From: Sulfuricurvum sp.
Lineage (GTDB): Bacteria > Campylobacterota > Campylobacteria > Campylobacterales > Sulfurimonadaceae
Length of the DNA: 64,000 nt
Assembly: GCF_023229695.1 (NCBI RefSeq)
Contig: NZ_JALNYS010000011.1
Coordinates: forward strand, 8,819-72,818
Direction: 5' to 3'
Shown: one piece after another, positions 25,655-33,416 of the stretch
Layout of the letters: the number at the start of each line of letters is the position of its first letter
Position numbering within the stretch: the stretch's first letter is position 1
The notes under the pieces: model-generated
The model's input: only the letters and a program-made list of their open reading frames with translations
What the model was told of the DNA's origin: nothing
Database searches by the model: none
Position numbers and translations under genes: made by a program

Positions 25655-27103
25655 ATGGAAGAATCTCTGTATAACTTAGCGTTTGAGCGTTCCGTTTTAA
25701 GTTCCATTATTTTCGACCCTTCACAGTTTGACGACTTTGAAGCGGTATTGAGTCCCGAAGATTTTTACCTTTCTGCCCATCAGGAAATTTATCGTTCAAT
25801 GGTGGCACTCTCTCATCGTGATCTCCCGATCGATGAGGAGTTTCTCAAGAAAGAGCTGAACAGCAAACAAAAATTCGATGAACGGGTGATGGTTGAGATT
25901 CTGACCGCCAATCCGATCTCCAACACAACCGCCTATGTGCAGGAGATTAAAGACAAAGCGATCAAACGTCATCTTCTCACCCTGACGACGGAAATCAAAC
26001 GGGTTACCCTCGAAGAAGATCTGTGCGGTGCGGATGTCGTCGATCTGGTCGAAAAAAAGCTCTACGAAATCACCCAAAGCTCCCAAGCGACCGATTTTAA
26101 GGATGCTACCCTTATCACGGATCAGACGATGGCCTATATCGAAGAGATGAAAGCACGCGGCGATGCGATCCTCGTCGGGGTCGATACGGGGTATGCGGAA
26201 CTGAACAAGATGACGACAGGATTCGGCAAAGGGGATTTGGTCATCATTGCGGCCCGTCCGGCAATGGGGAAAACCTCCTTTGCCCTTAATATGGTCCAAA
26301 ATCTCCTCGAAAAAGGGAAAGGGGTCGCTTTTTTCTCTCTGGAGATGCCGGCAGAGCAGCTGATGCTGAGATTGTTGAGCGTCCAGACGTCGATTCAGCT
26401 TCAGCGGCTGCGTGTCGGGGATATGACCCCTGAGGAGTACAAGCGGCTGAACGATTCGGTGGATAAGATGCGCCATACCAAACTGTTTGTCGACGATCAC
26501 GGATCGGTCAATATCAATCAGCTCCGATCCAAACTTCGGAAGCTGAAAAGCCGCCATCCCGAGATCGAACTGGCCGTCATCGACTATCTTCAGATTATGA
26601 ACGGGACGGGGGGGAAGGATCGGCATCTGGAAGTGAGTGAAATGTCACGCGGACTGAAGATGCTGGCGCGTGAGCTTGAAATTCCAATCGTTGCCCTCTC
26701 TCAGCTCAACCGGGGTCTTGAATCGCGCTCCGACAAGCGTCCGATGCTGAGCGATATTCGTGAATCGGGGTCGATCGAGCAGGATGCCGATATCATCCTT
26801 TTTGTTTACCGTAATGACGTCTATCTCTATAAAGAGGAGAAAGAGCGGGAGAAAGAGGCGATATCTGCCGGAAAAGAGTTCATCTCCAAATACGTCGAAA
26901 AAGAGGAAGAGGAGGCGGAGATCATCATCGGTAAACAGCGTAACGGTCCGACGGGTCATGTCAAGCTGATGTTTCAGAAAAAATTTACCCGATTTGTCGA
27001 CAAGCCCACCTTTGGTGCGGCACAAATCGTCTATGAAAATATCGATATGAAATCGGCGACGATGAATATCGAGGATGAAATGGTCTCCATGCCGATTATT
27101 TAA
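25655..27103 (+). CDS. dnaB: Replicative DNA helicase
   Basis: A 482-residue DnaB: the N-terminal DnaB domain (NLAFERSVLSSIIF), linker helix, and RecA-like core with Walker A ARPAMGKTSFALNM, Walker B AVIDYLQIM, QLNRGLESR and SDIRESGSIEQDAD. It unwinds DNA at the fork. ATG 25655 begins 1 bp after the ispG stop. The C-terminal region has a charged insert (KEEKEREKEAISAGKE) longer than in E. coli DnaB, as in other Campylobacterota. Confidence 0.97.
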   Translation: MEESLYNLAFERSVLSSIIFDPSQFDDFEAVLSPEDFYLSAHQEIYRSMVALSHRDLPIDEEFLKKELNSKQKFDERVMVEILTANPISNTTAYVQEIKDKAIKRHLLTLTTEIKRVTLEEDLCGADVVDLVEKKLYEITQSSQATDFKDATLITDQTMAYIEEMKARGDAILVGVDTGYAELNKMTTGFGKGDLVIIAARPAMGKTSFALNMVQNLLEKGKGVAFFSLEMPAEQLMLRLLSVQTSIQLQRLRVGDMTPEEYKRLNDSVDKMRHTKLFVDDHGSVNINQLRSKLRKLKSRHPEIELAVIDYLQIMNGTGGKDRHLEVSEMSRGLKMLARELEIPIVALSQLNRGLESRSDKRPMLSDIRESGSIEQDADIILFVYRNDVYLYKEEKEREKEAISAGKEFISKYVEKEEEEAEIIIGKQRNGPTGHVKLMFQKKFTRFVDKPTFGAAQIVYENIDMKSATMNIEDEMVSMPII

Positions 27104-27110
27104 TTTGAAC

Positions 27111-27166
27111 GCATAAGGAATAAAATCCCTTATGCTACACTGGCCGCTATGGCACTGCGAGGCAGA
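27111..27166. repeat. Family B element, copy 1, upstream of comEC
   Basis: GCATAAGG (27111-27118) pairs with CCTTATGC (27128-27135), followed by the core TGGCCGCTATGGCACT and a short GCGAGGCAG. The first hairpin also serves as a likely terminator for dnaB, 8 bp after its stop. Confidence 0.55.
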
Positions 27167-27188
27167 TTATGCTGAAGGAGAGGCTTTT

Positions 27189-28451
27189 ATGAGTAAGTTG
27201 GAGCGGGTGGAGCTTTTTGATCGACAAAGCGGCGCTTTTTTTCTCCTCTTCCTTCTTTTTATCGCTTCTTTTTCCCTCTCATTCGAATATTACCGATTTA
27301 CCGAACTGAAACGTTTTGACGATCCGCTGATACGTGCCGAAGTGATCGATCAGGAGATTAGGCTGATCGGTGAGAAGCCTAAGACTTCGATGAAGCTCCG
27401 TCTGGAAAACGGTTCCACCTGCCGGTGTGCGATGAGCCCCTATCTTCGGGATTTGCGTGGGCGTGACGTGCTGGTTGAACTCCAAGTCGCGAAAGTGACC
27501 TTTTTGGACTATCTTAAAGGGTTTCGGACGCGCGGGGTCATTGTGGAAGTGTATCCCGATCTGAGCCTTAAAGAGAGATGGTATCGGCTCCTCGCCTTTG
27601 CTCATGAAGATCAGAGAATGAAAGAGCTTTACGGGGCCCTTTTTGTTGCGACACCGATGTCTCAGGAGTTTCAGGCTCTGGTCGGAGCGATGGGGTTGAG
27701 TCATATCCTCTCGATCAGCGGATACCATTTCGGGATACTGAGCCTGATTGCTTTTTTTATCCTTCGCCCCCCCTACCGATGGCTTCAAAACCGTTATTTC
27801 CCCTATCGCCACGGTAACCGTGATCTTTTTTTTATCGTATCGGGGATACTTTTCTTTTATCTATGGGCCCTTGAATTTATCCCTCCGATGGTAAGAGCGT
27901 TTGGGATGATTGCGGTGGGGTATTGGTTGTATGACCGGGGGATTAAGATTGTCTCCGTCCAGACGCTTTTGATTGTGGTCGGGGTATTGCTCGCTTTTTT
28001 CCCGAAACTCTTTTTTTCGCTGGGTTTTTGGTTTTCGAGTTTTGGGGTATTGTCCATCTTTATCTTCGTCCGATACTATGAACATTGGAAACCATGGCAA
28101 ATTTTTTTAGCCCTTCACCTGTGGTGCTATCTTGTCCTTTTACCGATCTCCCTCTCCATTTTCGGAACGTTCGGATTTTGGCATATGGGTTCAATTTTAC
28201 TCGCATTGGTGTTTAATCTCTATTATCCAAGTGTCTTATTGTTGCATTGGACTCCGTGGGGAGATCTGTATGACCCTTATCTGATTCGTATGTTTGAGAA
28301 GGGAGATATGCATCCCGTCGTGATTCCGATGTGGATCGGTATCGCCAGTATTATTCTCGCTATGATGGCGATGCGATGGAAAGGTGCATTTTGGATATTA
28401 GGGGTGTTGGGTATCATGACGCTGATAGGCGCGATTGATCAGATAGCATAA
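27189..28451 (+). CDS. comEC: ComEC/Rec2-type competence membrane channel, short form
   Basis: A 420-residue polytopic membrane protein. It starts with a hydrophobic anchor, an OB-like segment (residues 55-115), and the ComEC competence domain with SHILSISGYHFGIL and multiple membrane helices. The C-terminal metallo-beta-lactamase domain of larger ComECs is absent, as is usual in Campylobacterota. It would move single-stranded DNA across the inner membrane in transformation. ATG 27189 follows GGAGAGG; the frame is open further upstream but crosses a repeat. Its 3' end overlaps the convergent yihY gene by 54 bp. Confidence 0.88.
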   Translation: MSKLERVELFDRQSGAFFLLFLLFIASFSLSFEYYRFTELKRFDDPLIRAEVIDQEIRLIGEKPKTSMKLRLENGSTCRCAMSPYLRDLRGRDVLVELQVAKVTFLDYLKGFRTRGVIVEVYPDLSLKERWYRLLAFAHEDQRMKELYGALFVATPMSQEFQALVGAMGLSHILSISGYHFGILSLIAFFILRPPYRWLQNRYFPYRHGNRDLFFIVSGILFFYLWALEFIPPMVRAFGMIAVGYWLYDRGIKIVSVQTLLIVVGVLLAFFPKLFFSLGFWFSSFGVLSIFIFVRYYEHWKPWQIFLALHLWCYLVLLPISLSIFGTFGFWHMGSILLALVFNLYYPSVLLLHWTPWGDLYDPYLIRMFEKGDMHPVVIPMWIGIASIILAMMAMRWKGAFWILGVLGIMTLIGAIDQIA

Positions 28452-29204
28452 TTTCATTCCGTAGATGACGATAATCCACGAGACGTAAATCCATAAAAAG
28501 AAGAAGATCAATGCCGAAAATGAACCGTACATCGTAGCGTAGGTTTTGTTGTAAAAGACATAATGGACAAAACTGTTTTTGGCCATTCCCCATACCAAAG
28601 CGACGACAAAAGAGCTGATCGCGGCGGCTTTGGTGGAGACTTTTGCATTGACGGCAATTTTATAAATCAGAAAAAAGATCCCCCACAGGAGTAGAAAAGG
28701 GAAAATGGAGAGTGCATTGAGGGCAAAACCGCTTATATTGGCCTGAAGATAGGCTTTTAGACTCATAGAGCTGATCAGGACAATCGGAGTCAGGGTAATG
28801 AGCGTCCAATAGGTGGTAATGGATTCCCAGACCCCCCGTTTGGTCGTATTGAAAATTTTTCCGACGATGTGCTCAAAATTTTGGAAAAAGAGGAGCGATG
28901 AGGCGACCATAGTGGTAAATCCGATCACCCCGAGCTGGACGGAGTTTCGGAAAAACGATTCGAGGTAGCCGGCAATCGCTTCGGTTTGGACGGGCATGAT
29001 GTTATCGAAAATAAAAATTTGAATTTTGGCGTATTGCTCATTGAACACCGGAACGTTGGCAATGAGACTCAATGAGATGATAAGGAGGGGAACCACGGTG
29101 AAAATGGTATAGAAGCTGAGGCTGGAGGCATAGACCGTGATTTCACGGTCAAACATCATCATTACAAAAAGCCTCAGATGCCTCCATGCCGCTTTAACAT
29201 TCAT
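28398..29204 (-). CDS. YihY/BrkB-family inner-membrane protein
   Basis: A 268-residue protein with six hydrophobic segments and the family pattern: DREITVYASSLSFYTIFTVV near the N-terminus, PLLIISLS, the long central loop, and a C-terminal FFLWIYVSWIIVIYGMKL. Formerly annotated as ribonuclease BN; the molecular role is not settled, possibly transport or envelope maintenance. It begins 3 bp after the glcD stop and is cotranscribed with glcD. Confidence 0.9.
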   Translation of the reverse strand: MNVKAAWRHLRLFVMMMFDREITVYASSLSFYTIFTVVPLLIISLSLIANVPVFNEQYAKIQIFIFDNIMPVQTEAIAGYLESFFRNSVQLGVIGFTTMVASSLLFFQNFEHIVGKIFNTTKRGVWESITTYWTLITLTPIVLISSMSLKAYLQANISGFALNALSIFPFLLLWGIFFLIYKIAVNAKVSTKAAAISSFVVALVWGMAKNSFVHYVFYNKTYATMYGSFSALIFFFLWIYVSWIIVIYGMKLCYLINRAYQRHDTQHP

Positions 29205-29207
29205 CGG

Positions 29208-30587
29208 TTATTCAAGTCCCATTTTGGAGGGGTTGAGAATATTATTCGGATCAAATGCCCGTTTGATGGATTGAAATAGTGCCATCTCTTCGGGGGTAAA
29301 TGCCATCGACATGTACGGAGCTTTGGCCAGACCGATACCGTGTTCGCCGCTTAGTGTTCCCCCCAGATCGATTGTCGCTTGAAACACTTCGCGGATCGCT
29401 TCATAACCGATTTTGACCTGTTCGGGATCTTTTCCATCGACCATGACGTTGGTGTGGACATTGCCATCACCGGTATGGCCGAAGCAGGGGATATTGATTT
29501 TGTATTTTTCGGCGATGGCATAAAATTTTTCTAAGAGTTCAGGGAGAGCCGAACGGGGGACGGTGACGTCTTCATTGATTTTTTTGCTTCCGTAGACCGA
29601 GAGGGATTGACTGGCATTTCGGCGGGCGAACCACAAATCGGAAGCTTCTTGCTTGTTTTGAGCGATTTTAAAATCGCTGCAGCCGTTTTCACGGAACACT
29701 TTTTCGACGATGTCGAGCTGAAAATCAAGGTCTTCTTCGAGGTTTCCGTCGACGTCGGTCACGAGGATTGCTCCCGCTTCGACGGGGAGCCCTTTATGAT
29801 ACACCTCTTCAACGGCGCGGATCGTGAGGTTGTCAAGAAATTCCATGGCAACCGGGGTGACGCCGCTGGCCATTGTTTTGTAGACCGCCTCCATCGCTTC
29901 ACCGACGGTGGAGAAAATCCCCATGGCCGTTTTGGTCATTTTGGGTTTGGAAAGGAGTTTGAGGGTCACCTCGGTCGTGACGGCTAACGTCCCTTCCGAA
30001 GCGATCAGGATTCCGGCGATGTTGTAGCCTGCGACATCTTTGATCGTCCGTTTTCCCGCTTTGATGATATCGCCGTTGGGGAGTACCGCACGGATCGCCA
30101 TGACGTAGTCTTTGGTGATTCCGTATTTGGCCGCCCGCATCCCGCCGGCGTTTTCGTTGACATTTCCCCCGATTGTCGAATACTCTTGGCTTGCCGGATC
30201 GGGCGGATAGAAAAGACCCACCTCTTCGACCGCTTTTTGGAGTTCCATATTGACGACTCCCGGCTGGACGATGGCGACCATGTTTTGCATATCGATCTCA
30301 AGGATTTTGTTCATGTGCTTTTCGAAAGCCAGAACGATACCGCCGGATGCGGGGAGGGCCCCTCCGGTAAAACCGCTTCCGGCTCCGCGCGGGACAATGA
30401 CGATACGGTGTTCATTGCAGTATTTGAGGATATCGCTTACATCCTGCTCATGGCGGGGAAAGAGGACCATGTCGGGTTCAAAACGTTCGCGGGTTGCGTC
30501 ATACGAATAGGCAATCAGATGGGCTTTATCGCTGTAGACATTCTCTTTGCCTAACAGTGCGGTAAAAAATTCGGTAGCGGGCAGCAT
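29208..30587 (-). CDS. glcD: FAD-linked oxidase, glycolate/D-lactate dehydrogenase subunit GlcD type
   Basis: A 459-residue protein with an N-terminal PCMH-type FAD-binding domain (VPRGAGSGFTGGALP, GGNVNENAGGMRAAKYG) and the C-terminal FAD-oxidase domain ending in GEHGIGLAKAPYM. It oxidises a 2-hydroxy acid (glycolate or D-lactate) and passes electrons to a partner protein; a GlcE/GlcF pair is not adjacent. ATG 30587, with TAAGGAG before it, is preferred to an in-frame start 10 residues upstream. In H. pylori the same gene follows pgbA (HP0508-HP0509, from memory). Confidence 0.93.
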   Translation of the reverse strand: MLPATEFFTALLGKENVYSDKAHLIAYSYDATRERFEPDMVLFPRHEQDVSDILKYCNEHRIVIVPRGAGSGFTGGALPASGGIVLAFEKHMNKILEIDMQNMVAIVQPGVVNMELQKAVEEVGLFYPPDPASQEYSTIGGNVNENAGGMRAAKYGITKDYVMAIRAVLPNGDIIKAGKRTIKDVAGYNIAGILIASEGTLAVTTEVTLKLLSKPKMTKTAMGIFSTVGEAMEAVYKTMASGVTPVAMEFLDNLTIRAVEEVYHKGLPVEAGAILVTDVDGNLEEDLDFQLDIVEKVFRENGCSDFKIAQNKQEASDLWFARRNASQSLSVYGSKKINEDVTVPRSALPELLEKFYAIAEKYKINIPCFGHTGDGNVHTNVMVDGKDPEQVKIGYEAIREVFQATIDLGGTLSGEHGIGLAKAPYMSMAFTPEEMALFQSIKRAFDPNNILNPSKMGLE

Positions 30588-30597
30588 GATTATCTCC

Positions 30598-30662
30598 TTA
30601 CACACCAAAGGGAGCAAAGCCCCCTCTGGTTACGTTAACACTGTGTTCTCTTCGGCAGAGTG
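30598..30662. repeat. Family B element between pgbA-like gene and glcD
   Basis: On the minus strand it reads CACAGTGTTAACGTAACC, then a hairpin with GGGGGC...GCTCCC-type arms, then GGTGTGTAA. This lines up with CACAGCGTTAGCGTAGCC-hairpin-GGCGTTTAA at 62998-63045 and with the copy at 59236-59291. A second small hairpin (CTCT...AGAG) lies at about 30648-30662. Confidence 0.55.
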
Positions 30663-30687
30663 CCCGTGCCCGCATGCGTGCTTTCAT
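30598..30687 (-). CDS. Possible 29-aa leader ORF before glcD
   Basis: ATG 30687 is preceded by GGAG at optimal spacing and the frame runs 29 codons (MKARMRARALCRREHSV...GFAPFGV) to a TAA that is part of the TAAGGAG ribosome site of glcD. It starts 3 bp after the pgbA-like stop. The peptide is very Arg-rich and most of it is encoded by a family B repeat, so it may be fortuitous; its position could still couple glcD translation to the upstream gene. Confidence 0.3.
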   Translation of the reverse strand: MKARMRARALCRREHSVNVTRGGFAPFGV

Positions 30688-30690
30688 TTC

Positions 30691-31488
30691 TTACTCCTTA
30701 ATCTTAAAATGGCGCAATAGTGCGCTTTGTTCGCTAAATTTTGATTGGTACAGTTCATATAGCTTTTGATTTTTTGAATTGTTTAAAGCGATTTGTTCCA
30801 GATAGTAGGGTTCGTATCTCGTTAGACGTGAACTTCCTTCTCCCCACCATGCGGCGCGAATTTTCGGAATATGGGTAAAAAACGGTGTCTGGGAGGTTTC
30901 CCCTTTTTGAAGGGAAGGTACCGCTTCAAGAAGGGCAAAGCTTTTGCAATCGAGAGTAAACAGGGTCTGGGCATCTTGGATATAGAGCAATCCTATCGAA
31001 TTGGCGGTACAGAATGCATGAAAATCTTTGACCAAAGGGGTCGGATGCCCTTCGTACGAGAGATAGGTAGCGTAAAGGTCCGGATGAATCCACTCGATAC
31101 CGGAAATGCTTTTCGCAACACTATCGTAGCTCTCTTCATTCGGGGCGATTAAAAGGGCCCGAGTGTAATCGTAAGCCAAAACCGCTTCATCGGAGGGGTG
31201 TGCACTCCATGAACCTCCGGGAAGTGCTTTTTGGTGGAGTCCGTCAAACGGATCAAGTCGGAGTAGTGTGCGGTGATCGGAGGGGTTGGTTTGTTCGACA
31301 TGTGCATTGGCGATAATGCTGCTGTGGACTCCGTCAAAATGGCGAACGATAAAACCGCTCATTCCCTCACGCGCTTCGGCTGCTTCGATCGAAGCATGAT
31401 TCCCCTCTACGCTCAGCAAGGGGGCTGAAATCGGTGAAGCGTACAGGACGCCGAACGAGATAAGAGAGTAAAACCAAATGCGCATCAT
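30691..31488 (-). CDS. PgbA-like secreted protein (plasminogen-binding protein N-terminal domain family)
   Basis: A 265-residue protein with a signal peptide (MMRIWFYSLISFGVLYASPI). The mature part shows SAPLLSVEGNHASIE, DGVHSSIIANAHVEQ and a later beta-rich region, resembling the N-terminal domain of Helicobacter PgbA. The neighbourhood (csd3-like, this gene, glcD) matches H. pylori HP0506-HP0509 from memory, which supports the match. PgbA's plasminogen binding maps to a C-terminal Lys that is absent here (ends KIKE), so host binding is not expected and the real role is unknown. Confidence 0.65.
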   Translation of the reverse strand: MMRIWFYSLISFGVLYASPISAPLLSVEGNHASIEAAEAREGMSGFIVRHFDGVHSSIIANAHVEQTNPSDHRTLLRLDPFDGLHQKALPGGSWSAHPSDEAVLAYDYTRALLIAPNEESYDSVAKSISGIEWIHPDLYATYLSYEGHPTPLVKDFHAFCTANSIGLLYIQDAQTLFTLDCKSFALLEAVPSLQKGETSQTPFFTHIPKIRAAWWGEGSSRLTRYEPYYLEQIALNNSKNQKLYELYQSKFSEQSALLRHFKIKE

Positions 31489-31603
31489 GGTAACCTTTTG
31501 AAAAGTAAGTAAAGCTGATTATAGCCTAAGGAGTCTTTGTAAATGAAATTTTCGATATTATTTAAGACTTTTTTTACGCTCACACTGGATTATAAGGATA
31601 GCA

Positions 31604-32797
31604 ATGGGTAGGTTTTTAAGTTTATTTTTACTCCCCATGCTCCTTTTCGGCACTTCGCTCAAGCCGTTCAAATGGAAAGACGGCGAGAGTTTTCTGACTT
31701 TTTTGGAGCGTACAAAACTCCCCCTCTCCATCTATTATAATCTTGACAAAGAGGACCAGAAGCTGACCGAAGATATCCCCTACAATGCCAATTGCCAGAT
31801 ACTGGTAAGTGATAAAAACACGATTCGGCAGATTTTGATTCCGGTGAATGACGAGTTACAGCTACAAATCTACATAACGCCGAAAAAACGGTATGCGATG
31901 AAAGTCGTACCGATCATCAGCGAAACGCATCATGAAGCGTTGTATCTACCGATCAAGTCACTCCCCTATAATGATATTATCCATGCTACGGGATCCAATA
32001 ACATTGCCGCTACGTTTGTCAAAATGTTTAAAAATAAAGTTAATTTTAAAAGCGGTTTGAACCCGGGGGACCCTATTATTATCGTATACGATCAGAAATA
32101 TCGCCTGGGTAAGCCGTTTTCCATGCCGGAAATTCATGCGGCCATGATTGATATAAAAGGGGTGCGGTATGCGATGTACCGTCATAAAGACGGTCACTTT
32201 TATGATGCCAAAGGGGCGCAATTTGAGAAATTTCTTTTTAAAATTCCGGTACGAACCCCCCGAATTACTTCCCGATTTACGAAAAGCCGATGGCACCCCG
32301 TATTGCACCGTTATCGAGCCCATGTGGGGGTTGATTTCGGTGCCCGTCCGGGGACTCCGATTCTCGCAACAGGGGATGGACGTGTCACTTTTGCAGGCTT
32401 TTCGCGGGGATACGGAAAGACGATTAAGATCAGGCACTCGAACGGGCTGACCAGTTTGTATGCCCATCAAAAATCGTTCCGGAGCGGGATTCGCTCCGGC
32501 AGTAGCGTGAAACAAGGGGACGTGATCGGCTATGTCGGTAATTCAGGTCTCTCTTCGGGGCCTCATCTGCATTTCGGAATGTATGCGGGGAGTACACCGA
32601 TCGATCCGCTGAGCGTTATGAAGAAAAAAACCGAAGGATTTAGCGGAAAAGAGCGTAATGTTTTCTTGGCCATACGGAATAAAATGGATCGGATATTTAC
32701 ACAAAAGCTTGCGACGAAGCCGGTATCGCGAAAATACGTCGATTTTCAAAATACGTATTACGTGGACAAAGATACGTTTCAAGTGAAACCGTTTTAA
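31604..32797 (+). CDS. Csd3/Pgp3-like M23 peptidoglycan endopeptidase
   Basis: A 397-residue periplasmic protein with a signal peptide (MGRFLSLFLLPMLLFGTS). After two N-terminal domains (about 20-230) comes a LytM/M23 peptidase with HVGVDFG (zinc ligands His and Asp) and SSGPHLHFGMY. In Helicobacter and Campylobacter the equivalents Csd3 and Pgp3 trim and de-crosslink peptidoglycan to set helical shape. It is divergent from the pgbA-like gene and followed 9 bp later by a Nudix gene. Confidence 0.88.
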   Translation: MGRFLSLFLLPMLLFGTSLKPFKWKDGESFLTFLERTKLPLSIYYNLDKEDQKLTEDIPYNANCQILVSDKNTIRQILIPVNDELQLQIYITPKKRYAMKVVPIISETHHEALYLPIKSLPYNDIIHATGSNNIAATFVKMFKNKVNFKSGLNPGDPIIIVYDQKYRLGKPFSMPEIHAAMIDIKGVRYAMYRHKDGHFYDAKGAQFEKFLFKIPVRTPRITSRFTKSRWHPVLHRYRAHVGVDFGARPGTPILATGDGRVTFAGFSRGYGKTIKIRHSNGLTSLYAHQKSFRSGIRSGSSVKQGDVIGYVGNSGLSSGPHLHFGMYAGSTPIDPLSVMKKKTEGFSGKERNVFLAIRNKMDRIFTQKLATKPVSRKYVDFQNTYYVDKDTFQVKPF

Positions 32798-32806
32798 GGG
32801 GTGATT

Positions 32807-33376
32807 ATGATTGACACGATTGAGATAGTGCCGTGCGAAAACTCTGAGTTTATCAAGCCCAAACGGATCCTCTATACTCAGGAGGGGGTAACAAAGCGAT
32901 GGGATATGGTGGAAGTGCATGACAGCGTAGCTATTATCCTGTATCACGAAGAGCGTCAATCGCTTGTTATCGTTCGGCAGTTTCGCCCTCCCGTCTATCT
33001 GAAAAACGGTGACGGTTTTACGTATGAACTGTGTGCGGGGATTGTGGATAAGGAGAAGTCGTTAGCCGAGATTGCCCATGAAGAGATACTCGAAGAGTGC
33101 GGTTATTGCGTTCCTCTCGAATTGATCGAGAGGGTGACGTCATTTTATACCGCAGTAGGGTTTGCCGGATCGGTACAGACCCTGTATTTCGCCCGGGTAA
33201 ATGAATCGATGCGCCATCATGAAGGGGGCGGTGTCGATCTTGAATCGATTGAGGTCGTAGAGATCGGTGTAGCGGAAGCCAAAGCGTTTGTGCTGGATGA
33301 GACCAAAGCCAAAACACCCGGATTGATGTTTGGCTTTGGATGGTTTTTGGAGAATAGAGTAGAGGTTCCCTTTTGA
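32807..33376 (+). CDS. Nudix hydrolase, UGPPase/ADP-ribose diphosphatase-like
   Basis: A 189-residue protein. The Nudix region reads G-x5-K-x7-E-E-I-L-E-E-C-G-Y, with the EExGY end intact but Lys in place of the first Glu and Glu in place of Arg. This variant, together with the following TSFYTAVGFAGSVQTLYFAR, is close to NUDT14-type UDP-sugar/ADP-ribose diphosphatases. It probably cleaves a nucleoside diphosphate sugar. ATG 32807 follows GGGGTG; an in-frame GTG is 6 bp upstream. Confidence 0.85.
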   Translation: MIDTIEIVPCENSEFIKPKRILYTQEGVTKRWDMVEVHDSVAIILYHEERQSLVIVRQFRPPVYLKNGDGFTYELCAGIVDKEKSLAEIAHEEILEECGYCVPLELIERVTSFYTAVGFAGSVQTLYFARVNESMRHHEGGGVDLESIEVVEIGVAEAKAFVLDETKAKTPGLMFGFGWFLENRVEVPF

Positions 33377-33416
33377 TCGGGAAATGACGAAAACACAAAT
33401 GCCCCGAAGGGCATGA

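Noticed and set aside
25796..26626. 276-codon minus-strand open frame over dnaB
   Set aside because: Antisense shadow of dnaB; composition follows dnaB codons.
27189..28451. ComEC as a truncated pseudogene
   Set aside because: The lack of the C-terminal metallo-beta-lactamase domain is usual for Campylobacterota ComEC; the frame is intact.
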